The notes under the pieces are model-generated. The model was not told the origin of the DNA. It was given only the letters and a program-made list of their open reading frames with translations, and ran no database searches. 64,000 nt of DNA from Apoderus coryli (Eukaryota; Arthropoda; Insecta; Coleoptera; Attelabidae), in the NCBI GenBank assembly GCA_911728435.2, contig OU452211.1:12692428-12756427 (forward strand), in the 5' to 3' direction. The first letter of the stretch is position 1. Each line of letters starts with the position of its first letter. Positions 43,173 to 55,670 of the stretch are shown in pieces. The position numbers and the translations under genes are program-made.

Positions 43173-46125
43173 GGGTCTGGTGCCCTAGCCTGCAGCTCGA
43201 AATAACTACTTTTTTTGGATTTTTTTTTATGTGATCATTAAATAGACTATTTTGAACATAATTAGCTATGGTATTTTCACTTTTTTTAAGTTGATTATAA
43301 AATAGGCTAGATTAAGTACTTACAAATTTCATATACTATACGCCGCATTGCATATTCATAGCTCTTTCAAAATTATCATATAAATGATTAATTCGCCTCT
43401 TTCAAACACATTTTAAGTAACAAAATTTGTAAAACAATTAATTAGTAACAAAATAATGATAGAAATTAATAATTCACAACTTATTTACTACCAATTTATA
43501 ATAACAATAACAGGAAACCTATAACCTATATGTCAACAATGCATTGGAAACAAATATAATTAAACAGTCAACGTTGCCTCGTTGCCAGATTGTATCTGAT
43601 TTCATTAAATCTAATTATATTAATATAATTTAATTTTTCTACGATCATGCAAAGAATTACTAGTTTTGCAGTACCTATTGCAATCGTTTTCTTTCTACAT
43701 CTCAGGTAAGTTGAACTGTTGTGATATGAATATTTACCACTCACCTCATTTTAAATTTTGAGTAGCGTTCAAGGAAAGAATGCAACTAGGTTATGTAGGT
43801 AGCTAGGACCTTATTATTTATATATTTTTTCTGTGACGGGAAAAAAAGTTTGACATATTATCTCTGTATCCTACCAACCTAACTAACCTCCTACCTACCT
43901 AACTAATCTGAAACTTATACCTCATGCGCACATATCAGGCCTGCACTTAGCAAGGGCTTCGCCCTTGCTTTCCTACTTAACTACCTACCTAACTAACTAC
44001 CTACGTACTGACCAAACCTCTTACCTACCTAACTAACCTCCTACCTACCTTACTAACCTCCTACCTACCTAACTAACCTCCTACCTACCTTACTAACCTC
44101 CTACCTACCTACCTAACTAACCTCCTACCTACCTAACTAACCTCCTACCTACCTAACTAACCTACTACCTACCTAACTAACCTCCTACCTACCTAACTAA
44201 CCTCATACCTACCTAACTAACCTCCTACCTACCTAACTAACCTCCTACCTACCTAACTAATCTGAAACTTATACCTCATGCGCACATATCAGGCCTGCAC
44301 TTCGCAAGGGCTTCGCCCTTGCTTTCCTACTTAACTACCTACCTAACTAACTACCTACCTACTGACCAAACCTCCTACCTACCTAACTAACCTCCTACCT
44401 ACCTTACTAACCTCCTACCTAACTAACTAAGTAACTAACTAACTACCTACCTAACTATCCTCCTACCTACCTTACTAACCTCCTACCTACCTAACTAACC
44501 TCCTACCTACCTAACTAACCTCCTACCTACCTTACTAAACTCCTACCTACCTAACTAACCTCCTACCTACCTAACTAACCTCATACCTACCTAACTAACC
44601 TCCTACCTACCTAACTAACCTCCTACCTACCTTACTAACCTCCTACCTACCTAACTAACCTCCTACCCACCTAACTAATCTCCTACCTACCTTACTAACC
44701 TCCTACCTACCTAACTAACCTCCTACCTACCTAACTAACCTCATACCTACCTAACTAACCTCTTACCCACCTAACTAATCTGAAACTTAAACCTCATGCG
44801 CACATATCGGGCCTGCACTTAGCAAGGGCTTCGCCCTTGCTTTCCTACTTAACTACCTACCTAACTAACTATCTACCTACCGACCAAACCTCCTACCTAC
44901 CTAACTAACCTCCTACCTACCTAACTAACCTCCTACCTTCCTTACTAACCCCCTACCTACCTAACTAACCTCCTACCTACCTAACTAACCTCCTACCTAC
45001 CTAACTAAACTCCTACCTACCTAACTAACCTCCTACCTACCTTACTAACCTCCTACCTACCTAACTAACCTCCTACCTACCTTACTAACCTCCTACCTAC
45101 CTAACTAACCTCCTACCTAACTAACCTCCTACCTACCTAACTAACCTCCTACCTACCTAACTAACCTCCTACCTACCTATCTAACCTCCTACCTACCTTA
45201 CTAACCTCCTACCTACCTAACTAATCTGAAACTTAAACCTCATGCGCACATATCGGGCCTGCACTTAGCAAGGGCTTCGCCTTGCTTTCCTACTTAACTA
45301 CCTACCTAACTAACTATCTACCTACCGACCAAACCTCCTACCTACCTAACTAACTATCTACCTACCGACCAAACCTCCTACCTACCTAACTACCTACCTA
45401 CCGACCAAACCTCCTACCTACCTAACTAACCTCCTACCTACCTTACTAACCCCCTACCTACCTAACTAACCTCCTACCTATCTAACCTCCTCCTACCTAA
45501 CTAACCTCCTACCTACCTAACTAACCTCCTACCTACCTAATTAACCTCCTACCTACCTAACTAACCTCCTACCAACCATTTTTTGCACTATTTCGATTGA
45601 CAGTTTGTGAGAAATCGAGTTTAAATGACAGTGATATTTTGCGTTCCTTTTACTACAAAAATGAAAATATTGAATATCAAATTATTATGTAGAATGAAAA
45701 TAAAATCTGGCAACATTGATACTGATTGAAGAATAATGACATTTGTTTCAAATTAAATAATACCAAACATAACCAATTTTAATTAGAACTGCTTATTATT
45801 GAGAAAATGATAATATTTATTACTGAAATTAAAACTACATAAATATTTGAACTTATTGTCCAATACGAGGTCCAATATGTACAAAGTTATCCAAGAATTG
45901 ATGTAACTATGGAACTTCTATTAAACTGAATTGATATAAGTACTATTTTAACACATTTAGTACCATAGTATGCGTGAGTACATAATCTAGTTTATTTTAT
46001 AATCAACTTAAAAAAAGTGAAAATACCATAGCTAATTATGTTCAAAATAGTCTATTTAATGATCACATAAAAAAAAAATCCAAAAAAAGTAATTATTTCG
46101 AGCTGCAGGCTAGGGCACCAGAGCC
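43173..46125. mobile_element. Non-autonomous DNA transposon (GGGTCTGG ends, 8-bp duplication) carrying a minisatellite
   Basis: The left end GGGTCTGGTGCCCTAGCCTG at 43173 and the right end, inverted from 46125, GGCTCTGGTGCCCTAGCCTG are TIRs. They continue for about 140 bp (ATGTGATCATTAAATAGACT, AATTAGCTATGGTATTTTCA in both). ATATTTTT flanks both ends (43165-43172 and 46126-46133), an 8-bp duplication. The interior holds the CTACCTAACTAACCT array (43866-45580). It shares the terminal octamer and duplication size with the element at 26138. Confidence 0.85.
43866..45580. repeat. Minisatellite with 20-bp unit and a higher-order marker
   Basis: CCTCCTACCTACCTAACTAA (20 bp) repeats with small changes over 1.7 kb; CCTTACTAA variants alternate. 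Four times a spacer block begins TCTGAAACTTATACCTCATG (43907, 44261, 44779, 45225). It includes AGCAAGGGCTTCGCCCTTGCT-type sequence, a near-perfect hairpin around 43949-43969 and its equivalents. The spacing of the blocks (354, 518, 446 bp) shows unequal exchange. One strand is nearly G-free apart from the spacer. Confidence 0.92.
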
Positions 46126-46133
46126 ATATTTTT

Positions 46134-49100
46134 AGCTCTCCATATCATATATGTAATATATGTATATATGGAGACTATTAGTTTCATGAAAAAAAAAAAA
46201 AATTTTTTAATTTCACCGGAAATACTTGTTTTTGGTCATTTTATACATAAATAAGTAGTTTTAAAAAAATGTCTGTCTGTCTGTCTGTCTGTATGCACGA
46301 AAACGCAAAAACCGCTTAACAGATTTTAACCAAATTTGGTACAAAAATACTATTGGACATGGCAAGGAGCTGATTGGATTTTGGGAAACATTGAGCGTAG
46401 GCAAAGGGTTTAAAAGAGGGTTCAAAAATTAAAAAAATTCATAGTTCTTAAACTTATCCGAAATACTGCATAATTTTTTACGCATTTAATTGAATATAAC
46501 CTAAAATATTGAACATAAAATATTAGACCACATTGGCGTTCGAAAATAGTGTAAAATGGGGTAAAAAAGATTTAAAAAAAACGTATTTCTTAAAAATAGC
46601 AGAAATATTTACTAGTTATTTATAGTTTTGATAGAATATAACCTATAAAATGTGTCATGAATAACTTACTTTCATAGGCGTTCGTAAATAGTGGAAAAGG
46701 GGTCAAAACATAAAAAAATATATTTCCTAAACTTATTCGAAATATGGAATAATTTTTCATAGCTGTGATACAATATAAGCCAAAAAATATTCCATAAAAG
46801 AATTGGTGCACACAGGCGTTCGAAAATAGTTTAAAAAGAGGGTCAAAAACGAAAAAAAAAAACGTTTCCTAAATATAGCAGAAAAATTGGCTAATTATAT
46901 ATAGCTTTGATATAAGATAACCTAAAAAATGCAGCATAAAATTTTTATTCACATAGGCGTTCGTAAATAGTAGAAAAAGGGGTAAAATAAAAAAAAAATG
47001 TAAAAATTTTTATATTTAACTAGATGAATTGGTGTTAAAAATACACGACAAAAATTAATGTATCATAGGCGTCCGTGAAAATTCTATAAAAGGGTCCGAA
47101 ATTTTTTTTATCCGGGATAACTCAAAAACCACTTAACGGATTTTAACCACATTTGGTACGAAAATACTACAGGATATTTATAGGTGGTGATTAACATTGA
47201 GCGTAGGCAAAGGGTTTAAAAGAGGGTTCAAAAATTTAAAAAATCATAGTTCTTAAACTTATCCGAAATATTGAATACTTTTTTATAGTTGTGATAGAAT
47301 ATAACCTAAAAAATGTTACATAAAAAAATTAGTTCACACAGGCGTTCGAAAATAGTGTTAAAAAAAGGGTCAAAAACGAAAAAAAAATGTTTCCCAAATA
47401 TACCAGAAAAATTGGCTAATTATATATAGCTTTGATATAAGATAACCTAAAAAATGCAGCATAAAATTTTTATTCACAGAGGCGTTCGTAAATAGTAGAA
47501 AAAGGGGTAAAATAAAAAAAAATTAAAATGTAAAAAATTTTATATTTAGCTAGTTGAGTTGGTGTTAAAAATACACGACAAAAATTAATGTTCCATAGGC
47601 GTCCGTGAAAATTCTATAAAACGGTCAGAAAAAATTCGTATCCGTGATAACTCCAAAACCACTTAACGGATTTTAACCACATTTGGTACGAAAATACTAC
47701 AGGATATTTATAGGTGGTGATTAACATTGAGCGTAGGCAAGAAGTTTAAAAGAGGGTTCAAAAATTTAAAAAATCATAGTTCTTAAACTTATCCAAAATA
47801 TTGAATAATTTTTTATAGTTGTGATAGAATATAACCTAAAAAATGTTACATAAAAGAATTAGTTCACACAGGCGTTCGAAAATAGTCTTAAAAAAAATTC
47901 AAAAACGAAAAAAAAAATGTTTTTCAAATACACCAGAAAAATTGGCTAATTATATATAGATTTGATAGAAGATAACCTAAAATATGCAGCATAAAATTTT
48001 TAGTTACATAGGCGTTCGTAAATAGTAAAAAAAGGGGTAAAATAAAAAAAAATTAAAATGTAAAAAAATTTATATTTAACTAGTTGAATTGGTGTTAAAA
48101 ATACACGACAAAAATTAATGTTCCATAGGCGTCCGTGAAAATTCTATAAAAGGGTCAAAATTTGTATCCGTGATAACTCAAAAACCACTTAACGGATTTT
48201 AACCACATTTGGTACGAAAATACTACAGGATATTCATAGGTGGTGATGAACATTGAGCGTAGGCAAGAGGTTTAAAAGAGGGTTCAAAAATTTAAAAAAT
48301 CATAGTTCCTAAACTTATCCGAAATATTGAATAATTTTTTATAGTTGTGATAGAATATAACCTAAAAAATGTTACATAAAAGAATTAGTTCACACAGGCG
48401 TTCGAAAATAGTCTTAAAAAAGGGTCAAAAACGAAAAAAAATGTTTTTCAAATACACCAGAAAAATTGGCTAATTATATACAGCTTTGATAGAAGATAAT
48501 CTAAAATATGCAACATAAAATTTTTAGTTACATAGGCGTTCGTAAATATTAAAAAAAGGGGTAAAATAAAAAAAAAATAAAATGTAAAAAATTTTATATT
48601 TAGCTAGTTGAGTTGGTGTTAAAAATACCCGACAAAAATTAATGTTCCATAGGCGTCCGTGAAAATTCTATAAAAGGGTCAGAAAAAATTCGTATCCGTG
48701 ATAACTCAAAAACCACTTAACGGATTTTAACCACATTTGGTACGAAAATACTACAGGATATTTATAGGTGGTGATTAACATTGAGCGTAGGCAAGGGGTT
48801 TAAAAGAGGGTTCAAAAATTTAAAAAATCACAGTTCTTAAACTTATCCAAAATATTGAATAATTTTTTATAGTTGTGATAGAATATAACCTACAAAATTT
48901 TACATAAAAGAATTAGTTCACACAGGCGTTCGAAAATAGTCTTAAAAAGGGTCAAAAACAAAAAAAAAATGTTTCCCAAATATACCAGAAAAATTGGCTA
49001 ATTATATATAGCTTTCATATAAGATAACCTAAAAAATGCAGAATAAAATTTTTATTTACATAGGCGTTCGTAAATAGTAAAAAAAGGGGTAAAATAAAAA

Positions 49101-49579
49101 AAAATTAAAATGTAAAAAATTTTATATTTAACTAGTTGAATTGGTGTTAAAAATACACGACAAAAATTAATGTTCCAAAGGTGTCCGTGAAAATTCTATA
49201 AAAGGGTCAGAAAAAATTTGTATCCGTGATGACTCAAAAACCACTTAACGGATAACCTACAACATGCAGCATAACAATTTTGTTTACATAGGCGTTCGTA
49301 AATAGTAGAAAAGGGGACAAAATAAATTTTATAATGAAACTAAAAAAAAATCAATTATTTTGCGTACAAGAATTTGGCCTAGATCTGAAATATAAAATAT
49401 CTGCGTATAAATAGTGCCTTCAAAGAGAAGAAAAAGGCACAAAACCCGATACAAAAAAAAATAGCTGATGTCTAAAACAAAACAAAAATTTATTAAATGT
49501 AGATAAATGACAAAAAGGTCATAAAATTATTACTTTTCCACTTAAATATGGAGAGCTATTCGTGCCTCGAGGGCAACAG
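46134..49579 (+). mobile_element. Helentron/DINE-like rolling-circle element, copy 2 with expanded internal repeats
   Basis: It has the same ends as the copy at 38588: AGCTCTCCATATCATATATG after T5 and GTGCCTCGAGGGCAACAG at the 3' end, followed here by CTAG. The (GTCT)n run is at 46269-46293. The internal module beginning near GATAACTCAAAAACCACTTA stands at 47116, 47646, 48172, 48700 and 49228, a period of about 528 bp, against two such starts in copy 1. It begins directly at the right 8-bp duplication of the 43173 element. Confidence 0.65.
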
Positions 49580-50029
49580 CTAGTTAATATCAAACAATCG
49601 TAACAAATAAATATCAAACGTATCGTACAAGAGCTAGATGTATTATGTTTTCTTATGTCGCTAATCATGCTCACAAACGTTTTTTCTGAATCAGCGATAA
49701 GCCGGAGGATGACTCACAGTCAATAAGCATAAAATGCATATCTTATAAATGCATAGTTTACAGTAATAGGAAGAATTTGTCAAAATTATAATATTTGTCA
49801 AGTTAGACATGAGAAATTGACAAACCATATATTTAAACAATAACATAATAAATAAATACATTTTTAACTTAAATTAAATAACACGATAGACATAAATACT
49901 GATAAATTTCATAATAAATGCTCAAAATGATTGAACTCTAGGCACAATTTTAGTTTTAGGTGACATGTACTTTAATGAAAGTTAGGTTTATTTTGAAAGG
50001 GGAATCTAAAACTATATTCGTATATATAG
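49580..50029. other. Xdh intron 2 stretch without recognised features
   Basis: A/T-rich DNA. I see no exon or repeat until the arm fragment at 50030 (GGGCATTCCATTTAAAAA), which is homologous to 32085. Confidence 0.4.
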
Positions 50030-50186
50030 GGCATTCCATTTAAAAAAACACAACTATGGTACATTTCTTATATTTGGGACACCCTCTATTGATTCACAAT
50101 ATTTTTAAAATGTAGGCATAAATCATTTTTATCGAACCCATGAATAAAACTTTTAGGAAATAAAATAGTTTCGCCACACTATTCCG
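50030..50186. repeat. Arm fragment of the 25.5-32.2 kb unit (continued at 52852-52885)
   Basis: GGGCATTCCATTTAAAAA and GTTTCGCCACACTATTCCG parallel 32085-32240. The terminal piece GTGAATAACCCTGTATAC follows at 52868-52885 after the element at 50187-52851, so that element split the arm. Confidence 0.6.
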
Positions 50187-52851
50187 CCCAACTAACAATT
50201 TAACTTTTTTAATTGCTGTAAGAACATTTATAAAATATATTTTATAAAACATCCATTGTTTTATAAACATTTTCACAACGTTCTTACGCGCCTTATAAAC
50301 ACGAAAAAGGCGCAGATTTATAAAACAAAGCGACTCTTTAACGGTTGTATAAATGTTGCTTGTTGCTATTATACAATAGTTTTTAGAACGTTTATAAATA
50401 TTTAATAAAAATCAAATAAAACTGTTATAAACATATTTTATAAATCTTTTATAAGAGCCTCAATTTCAACATTTTTGCTCTCAGCGGCAACAGTTAAAGG
50501 ATAAAAACGTTTTTTTAAAATACCTTTTTATACAAAATTATTTTATAATTATTATGCATTGTTGTTGGTACACATTAATAAAATCTGAACAATCATAGAG
50601 GTAAAAATAATATAAAACGCTATAATACCCAATAATGAATAATAAAATAAGTCAGATAAAATTCACCCATGAGCAGATTTGGCTGCGAAACAAAATTTAC
50701 TGTTAAATATATTGTATATTATTATTAAAATTTTAATGCGCCTCGCGAATTATGTAAATTAATGAATTTAGATTTTATAATATATAATATATATAATATA
50801 ATATAATAGATTTTATAATATTTTTTTATTGTCACTTATTGTTGAAAATAATCTTTTGGGATATCCTTTATTATATAATGACTGATTCTGTATAGCTTAT
50901 TAGCTAAGAAAATTTTACAAATTAGAAAAAATATTAATTTTAAAAGTTTGGTCAACATGGCTAACAATTTAAAGAAACCAAAAATGGCTTCTTCCTTATA
51001 CGATGCTTATAAAACAAAATTATCTCAACCCAGACGAGTATGCTCTTTAGATAGCTATTATAAAATAACTGCAAAATTGTTTTATACAGGGGTGTATTCG
51101 TTAAAAAACATAAATCTCATAATATTTTAAGTTCATATAAAATCTAATATAAAATTTGATAGCATAAGAATGATGATATGATTCTTTTATATCTATGATA
51201 TGGATACTAGCCAAAATATAAGTAGGTACCTATGTTTTATGTAAACTTGAAGACATTTTTAGAAACCAGTTATGGTGTAAGAGATAAAAATATATATTTC
51301 ACTAAGCTTGATAATGAATAATGAAGTTAATTACAAGTATTTTCCTTGAAGTTTTATGTATTTAGTTATCTTTTGCCGTTATTTAAAATAAATTAATAGT
51401 AAAACAAACTAAAACAAACTTTTATATAAATGCTCTAAAAAATCAAAATTTAATTTAAAGGTGTTGCAAAAAATTTATAAGATAAAATGTATACAAATTA
51501 ATCAAGTCTAGTCCTGTCTACTTGAAGTATTCGTGCTTGATACTTTGATGTTTGTGTGAGTCGCCGCCGTGTGTCGCATCGTCTCAATATTGGAATAATA
51601 ATAAAATAGTAAACAGAGTTTTACAAAACAAACTTTAACATAATATGTTTTATAAAAGCTTTTAATGTGTTCTTATAAAACAAAATGCTTCTTTAGCTAC
51701 TCTATTATTAGCTTTTACGGGAGTAATTTAAACATAACCTAAATTGAGCCCTTTGGTTATGTTATGTATGTTATAATTGCCGTTATTAAAACGGTTTGTC
51801 GAGTATCTTTAAGAGAGTTCGAGGATCTTGAGGTAGAAAATTTGGCATTCATTGAGTATGGCAAAAAGCTTCTTTTAGGAAAAATGCGGAACATTATTTG
51901 ATACTGCCCCTGATCGCATGTTTTCTCTTAGTTTTGCATTTTTTTCTAGCTCACTTGTTGTGCTTGAAGCATGATATTGATCACTAGGATAGGTATCCAA
52001 TTCTCTATTTCGGCTACCCGCTCACCATCTAGTAATAATTCCTCCTGAGAATTTATCAGTGTCCACAATATTTGTTGGTGTCTTATTAATGTAAATATTG
52101 TCATTAATTTGATTAGATTCCATTACAGTTTCCTTCTCATTATTATAGTCACTAATGTTTTGCCTTTGATAATTTATAATATTGTAGTAATTAAGTTTTA
52201 ATTTGCTATTAAATGCACAACTGCTTTTAGTTTTTTTTTCCATTTGGACAACATTTGAAATCAGTGTATAAGATAACAATAAATATCAGTTGAAAATAAA
52301 TAAGACTATGTTATATATTTGTTCTAGGTAATGTTTATGACAGCATTTTAATTTTATAAAATATGCATTGGCAACATATTTATTTTTTTATTGTTTTTAA
52401 TAAAATAACTAAAAAACAATTTTGTAATTATTAATTTGCGCACAAATTTGCTCCACAGAACAAATCGCTCTTAATAACGACAATAAAAAACTATTTTATT
52501 ATTACGAAATGTACTTTAACAGAATAATTTTATAATTGTTTTTAAAGGAACAAGTTAATCCAGACTAGTACGTTTACAAAATGCTTTTAAAACCAATTAT
52601 CATTCGGAACAAATACGTCCTACAAAACGTATTTTATAAACGTTTATAAAATTGTTACGATATCATATTTTATAACTATTTTATTATTTTGCTGTAAAAA
52701 CGTTCTTAAAACAATTTTTCTCACAGAAAAGTGTAACACAGCAGTTTAATCACGAATCGAAACTTTAAAAAACAAAAAAGTTTTAACTAAGCAGTTATAA
52801 AATAATTATAAAATATATTAGTTCTTTAAGAATGTCGAATTGCTAGTTGGG
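50187..52851. mobile_element. TIR element rich in TTATAAAA words
   Basis: The ends CCCAACTAACAATTTAAC (50187) and, inverted from 52851, CCCAACTAGCAATTCGAC are TIRs. The inner sequence is crowded with TTATAAAA/TTTTATAA (GTTTTATAAAC, CGTTTATAAAATTG), especially in the outer 300 bp at each side. An inverted copy of its first 310 bp stands at 55671-55973. Flanks are the two parts of a split arm sequence. The superfamily was not identified. Confidence 0.6.
51850..52279 (-). pseudogene. Degraded ORF inside the TTATAAAA element, unknown family
   Basis: The frame from 52279 reads MLSYTLISNVVQMEKKTKSS and later ETVMESNQINDNIYINKTPT, meets a TGA at about 52022, and then stays open through NRELDTYPSDQYHASSTTSE and LEKNAKLRENMRSGAV. 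It is polar, Asn/Ser-rich and without recognisable motifs. It may be a linker part of a lost transposase. I do not recognise it. Confidence 0.3.
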
Positions 52852-52947
52852 CGTGTCGTATGGCGTGAATAACCCTGTATACCTACATATATTATAATCA
52901 TCAAATAATTTTACGCACCTTTGTTAAACCAACCAACTTAATTTCGC

Positions 52948-55670
52948 CAAAGATTAATCTACACAATAGATATTCAGCGTATATGGGAAATAAAACAAAA
53001 ATTTAAACTGTCTCGACACGAGCTACATCTATTAGAAAAACATGCAACCATGGAAATTATGGAAATTGTAGATGGCGTTATATGTATTGTGTTGAAATAA
53101 AATAATCATATGGGCAATGTTAGACAAGGACGAGTATACTTTCCCCTACGAGGTGGGAGTTTGTTTTTATATTATAGGTATCATATATGTACTACTGTGC
53201 AGCAGTGTTTTTTGTTTAAAATTATATGGTATACGTATACCTATCTACGCAAAGATTAATGTGTATGGACGAAAATAAAAGAAATTACTATAATAGTATA
53301 AATATACAGGGCTGGTTTATTAAATGTTTTAGACAATAATTTTAAATGACTAAAATAATATTATTTTAGTCATTTAACTTTAAATTTCGGATATAAGGAT
53401 GCATCAAAAAGTTATATTTAAATTAACGAAATTTGGCGTTATAGATAGGACTTCCGGTTATTACCTGATTCAGTTTTAAGGATCAAACTCAAACAGCAGA
53501 TTCAACTTGTCGTTAACATTATGAAAAAATAAATCTCAGAGGCGGGTAAATTAAAGGGGCATACAGGCGTGAAATGCTACCCTAACTTTTTATGCACATT
53601 TTTTGCGTGTGTTTCAATTCGGAGATGTAAAATCTAAATATAAATGTATCCTTCTGTGATATTGATAGAAAGTCATCGTTATCGCGTAATATCGATTTTA
53701 AGAAATGTTAATATTAAAAAGGCTGTGCTTTTTACAAGTTGCTGAAGTAAATAAGGTTTGAAATTTCCAGCATGACAATAATTATTTAAAAAAATACGGT
53801 TTCGAAATGCAGGATGTAAAAAATTAGAATTTTTAATCTGTTTTTAATGAAAATTTAAATCTATTGAGAAATATGGTTCAGGGTTTTTGTGAAATGTATT
53901 TTACTCCAAAGATTCTACTCATCGATTATAACCGAATTAATTTACTCAAAAATATCTATACTAGTAAAATAACACAATTATCACAATTAGGTTCAAATTC
54001 TGCAACGCCGAATTGAAAAAAAACTTACAGTCTCCCTAATATTGGTTTTTGTGCAATGATCATAAAACTTTAAAAAACTAACGATTTATGTAGATTGTAT
54101 TGTTAACACGTTTCGTAAAAAGCTTTAAAAACCCACCAACAGGGTGTTAAAAGTATCACGACAATAACTTTTTTCATGTTTTAACAAGTTCAATCGTCTG
54201 CTTCAGATTGATCCTTAAAAACTGAATAACAGTTTCTCTATATAAAAAAATAAAACTCGTAAATATCATCCCCAAACATTTAATTTGAATACAATTACAT
54301 AACACCATATTTGAAAGTAAATAAAAAAAAACAGCATTACCTAGTTTGACAGATTTGCAAATTGCAAATCAAAGTATCTATGTATACAGGGTGTTGCATA
54401 AGTACTTGTACAAACTTTAAAGGGTGATTCTTTGACTAATTTTAAGATACAAATTTCATATGTACATGGGTCCGCTACGGCTTGGTTTTCGAGATACAGG
54501 TAGTTCAAAAATAATATTATATTTAGGATTATATGCTTGTTCAATAGCATCGCAATTTGGTGCAATTCGGGATACAGTTGTATTGATGACACCAGAGCTG
54601 TCAAAAGAACTAATAAAAAATACGAAAAATAACAAAATACAAATATCATTCAAAAGACAACAATGCACATAATAGTCGGTACCAAGCCAAATAGGTACTA
54701 GGTAAATATAGATTTATTTTGTTTCGGGCTTGGGCTTGGCACCGACTTATTGTAATCAAAACTACCCACCAAACGGATACATTTAATTTTACGCAGATGC
54801 TCAAAATGTTAAATTTCTTTCATTAATAGAGACCTGTGAAGTGACCTTACCTCTTACGCCCACGTATTAAGTACTAAGTTTCAGTTATCAGTTACAATTT
54901 TTTATTTTCCAAGAAAGCGATACGAGATATTTAAAACGGCATTGCGCCGCCCTCATGTATACTATGTATAGAAACATTAAAAAGAAGTAAAATTTAAGTA
55001 CCTAAACCGATAAACCTGATGAAGAGATAGACTATTATAATAGGTATACCTAATATAATATAGGTAGCACTGATAATTTTTTTATTATAGGTATTATAAG
55101 ATCTACAACAATCTTGTTACATCTTTGCCACATTGACTACGTGAAATATTTAGTCAAAAGTATGTTTCTATCTAAAAGCTTTTCATTTAACGATTGTTCG
55201 CCACTGATCATGGGACTGGTCTAGTCTTGAAACATGTATGACATGGATTAAATATTATTATATTAAATTTAATTCATAGAGATTAGGCTTTTATTTCAAT
55301 ACTGTACTTGTAATAAATCACCCTGTGTGTTTCTTTTACCGACGAATTGGCAACAGCACGACACACACCACATTCGCTTGTTTTTTTTTCTACCCTCCCT
55401 GCGTATCCCCTCCAGATTAATACAGAATTTCATCAATTTCTCTCTCTGACAATACAGCATTGCCGGTGCATATCTGTTGCAAATGATCTAAATAATTGTT
55501 ATACGTTGCGTTTTGTTTTTGATATTAATAAACTACAAAACGGTTTCTGGCTGTGACAATACTGCTCTATGCTTTACACGCTAGTCTACGCCACGTAGTG
55601 GCAGGCATACTTAGAGATGTTCTGATTTTAATGCATTGGGCTGACTATCTATTGTGTAGATTAATCTTTG
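52948..55670 (-). mobile_element. P-element-like transposon, copy 2 (internally deleted)
   Basis: Both ends match copy 1 (CAAAGATTAATCTACACAAT at 52948; ATTAATCTTTG ending 55670), and the left 1.8 kb is almost identical to 1661-3487. The segment equal to 3488-5450 (transposase exon 2) is replaced by about 40 bp near 54800. The exon 1 region is also lost. A 30-bp segment (about 54473-54500, GGTCCGCTACGGCTTGG) absent from copy 1 is present. Flanks ATTTCGCC and CTTTAACT do not form a duplication, unlike copy 1, so the copy was probably rearranged. Confidence 0.85.

Noticed and set aside
43866..45580. Telomere or subtelomere
   Set aside because: The unit is not pure TTAGG/CCTAA, and the array is bounded by TIRs and an 8-bp duplication inside a host gene intron.
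50948..51130. + frame MVNMANNLKKPKMASSLYDA
   Set aside because: Sixty residues in A/T-rich transposon DNA without motif or homologous copy.
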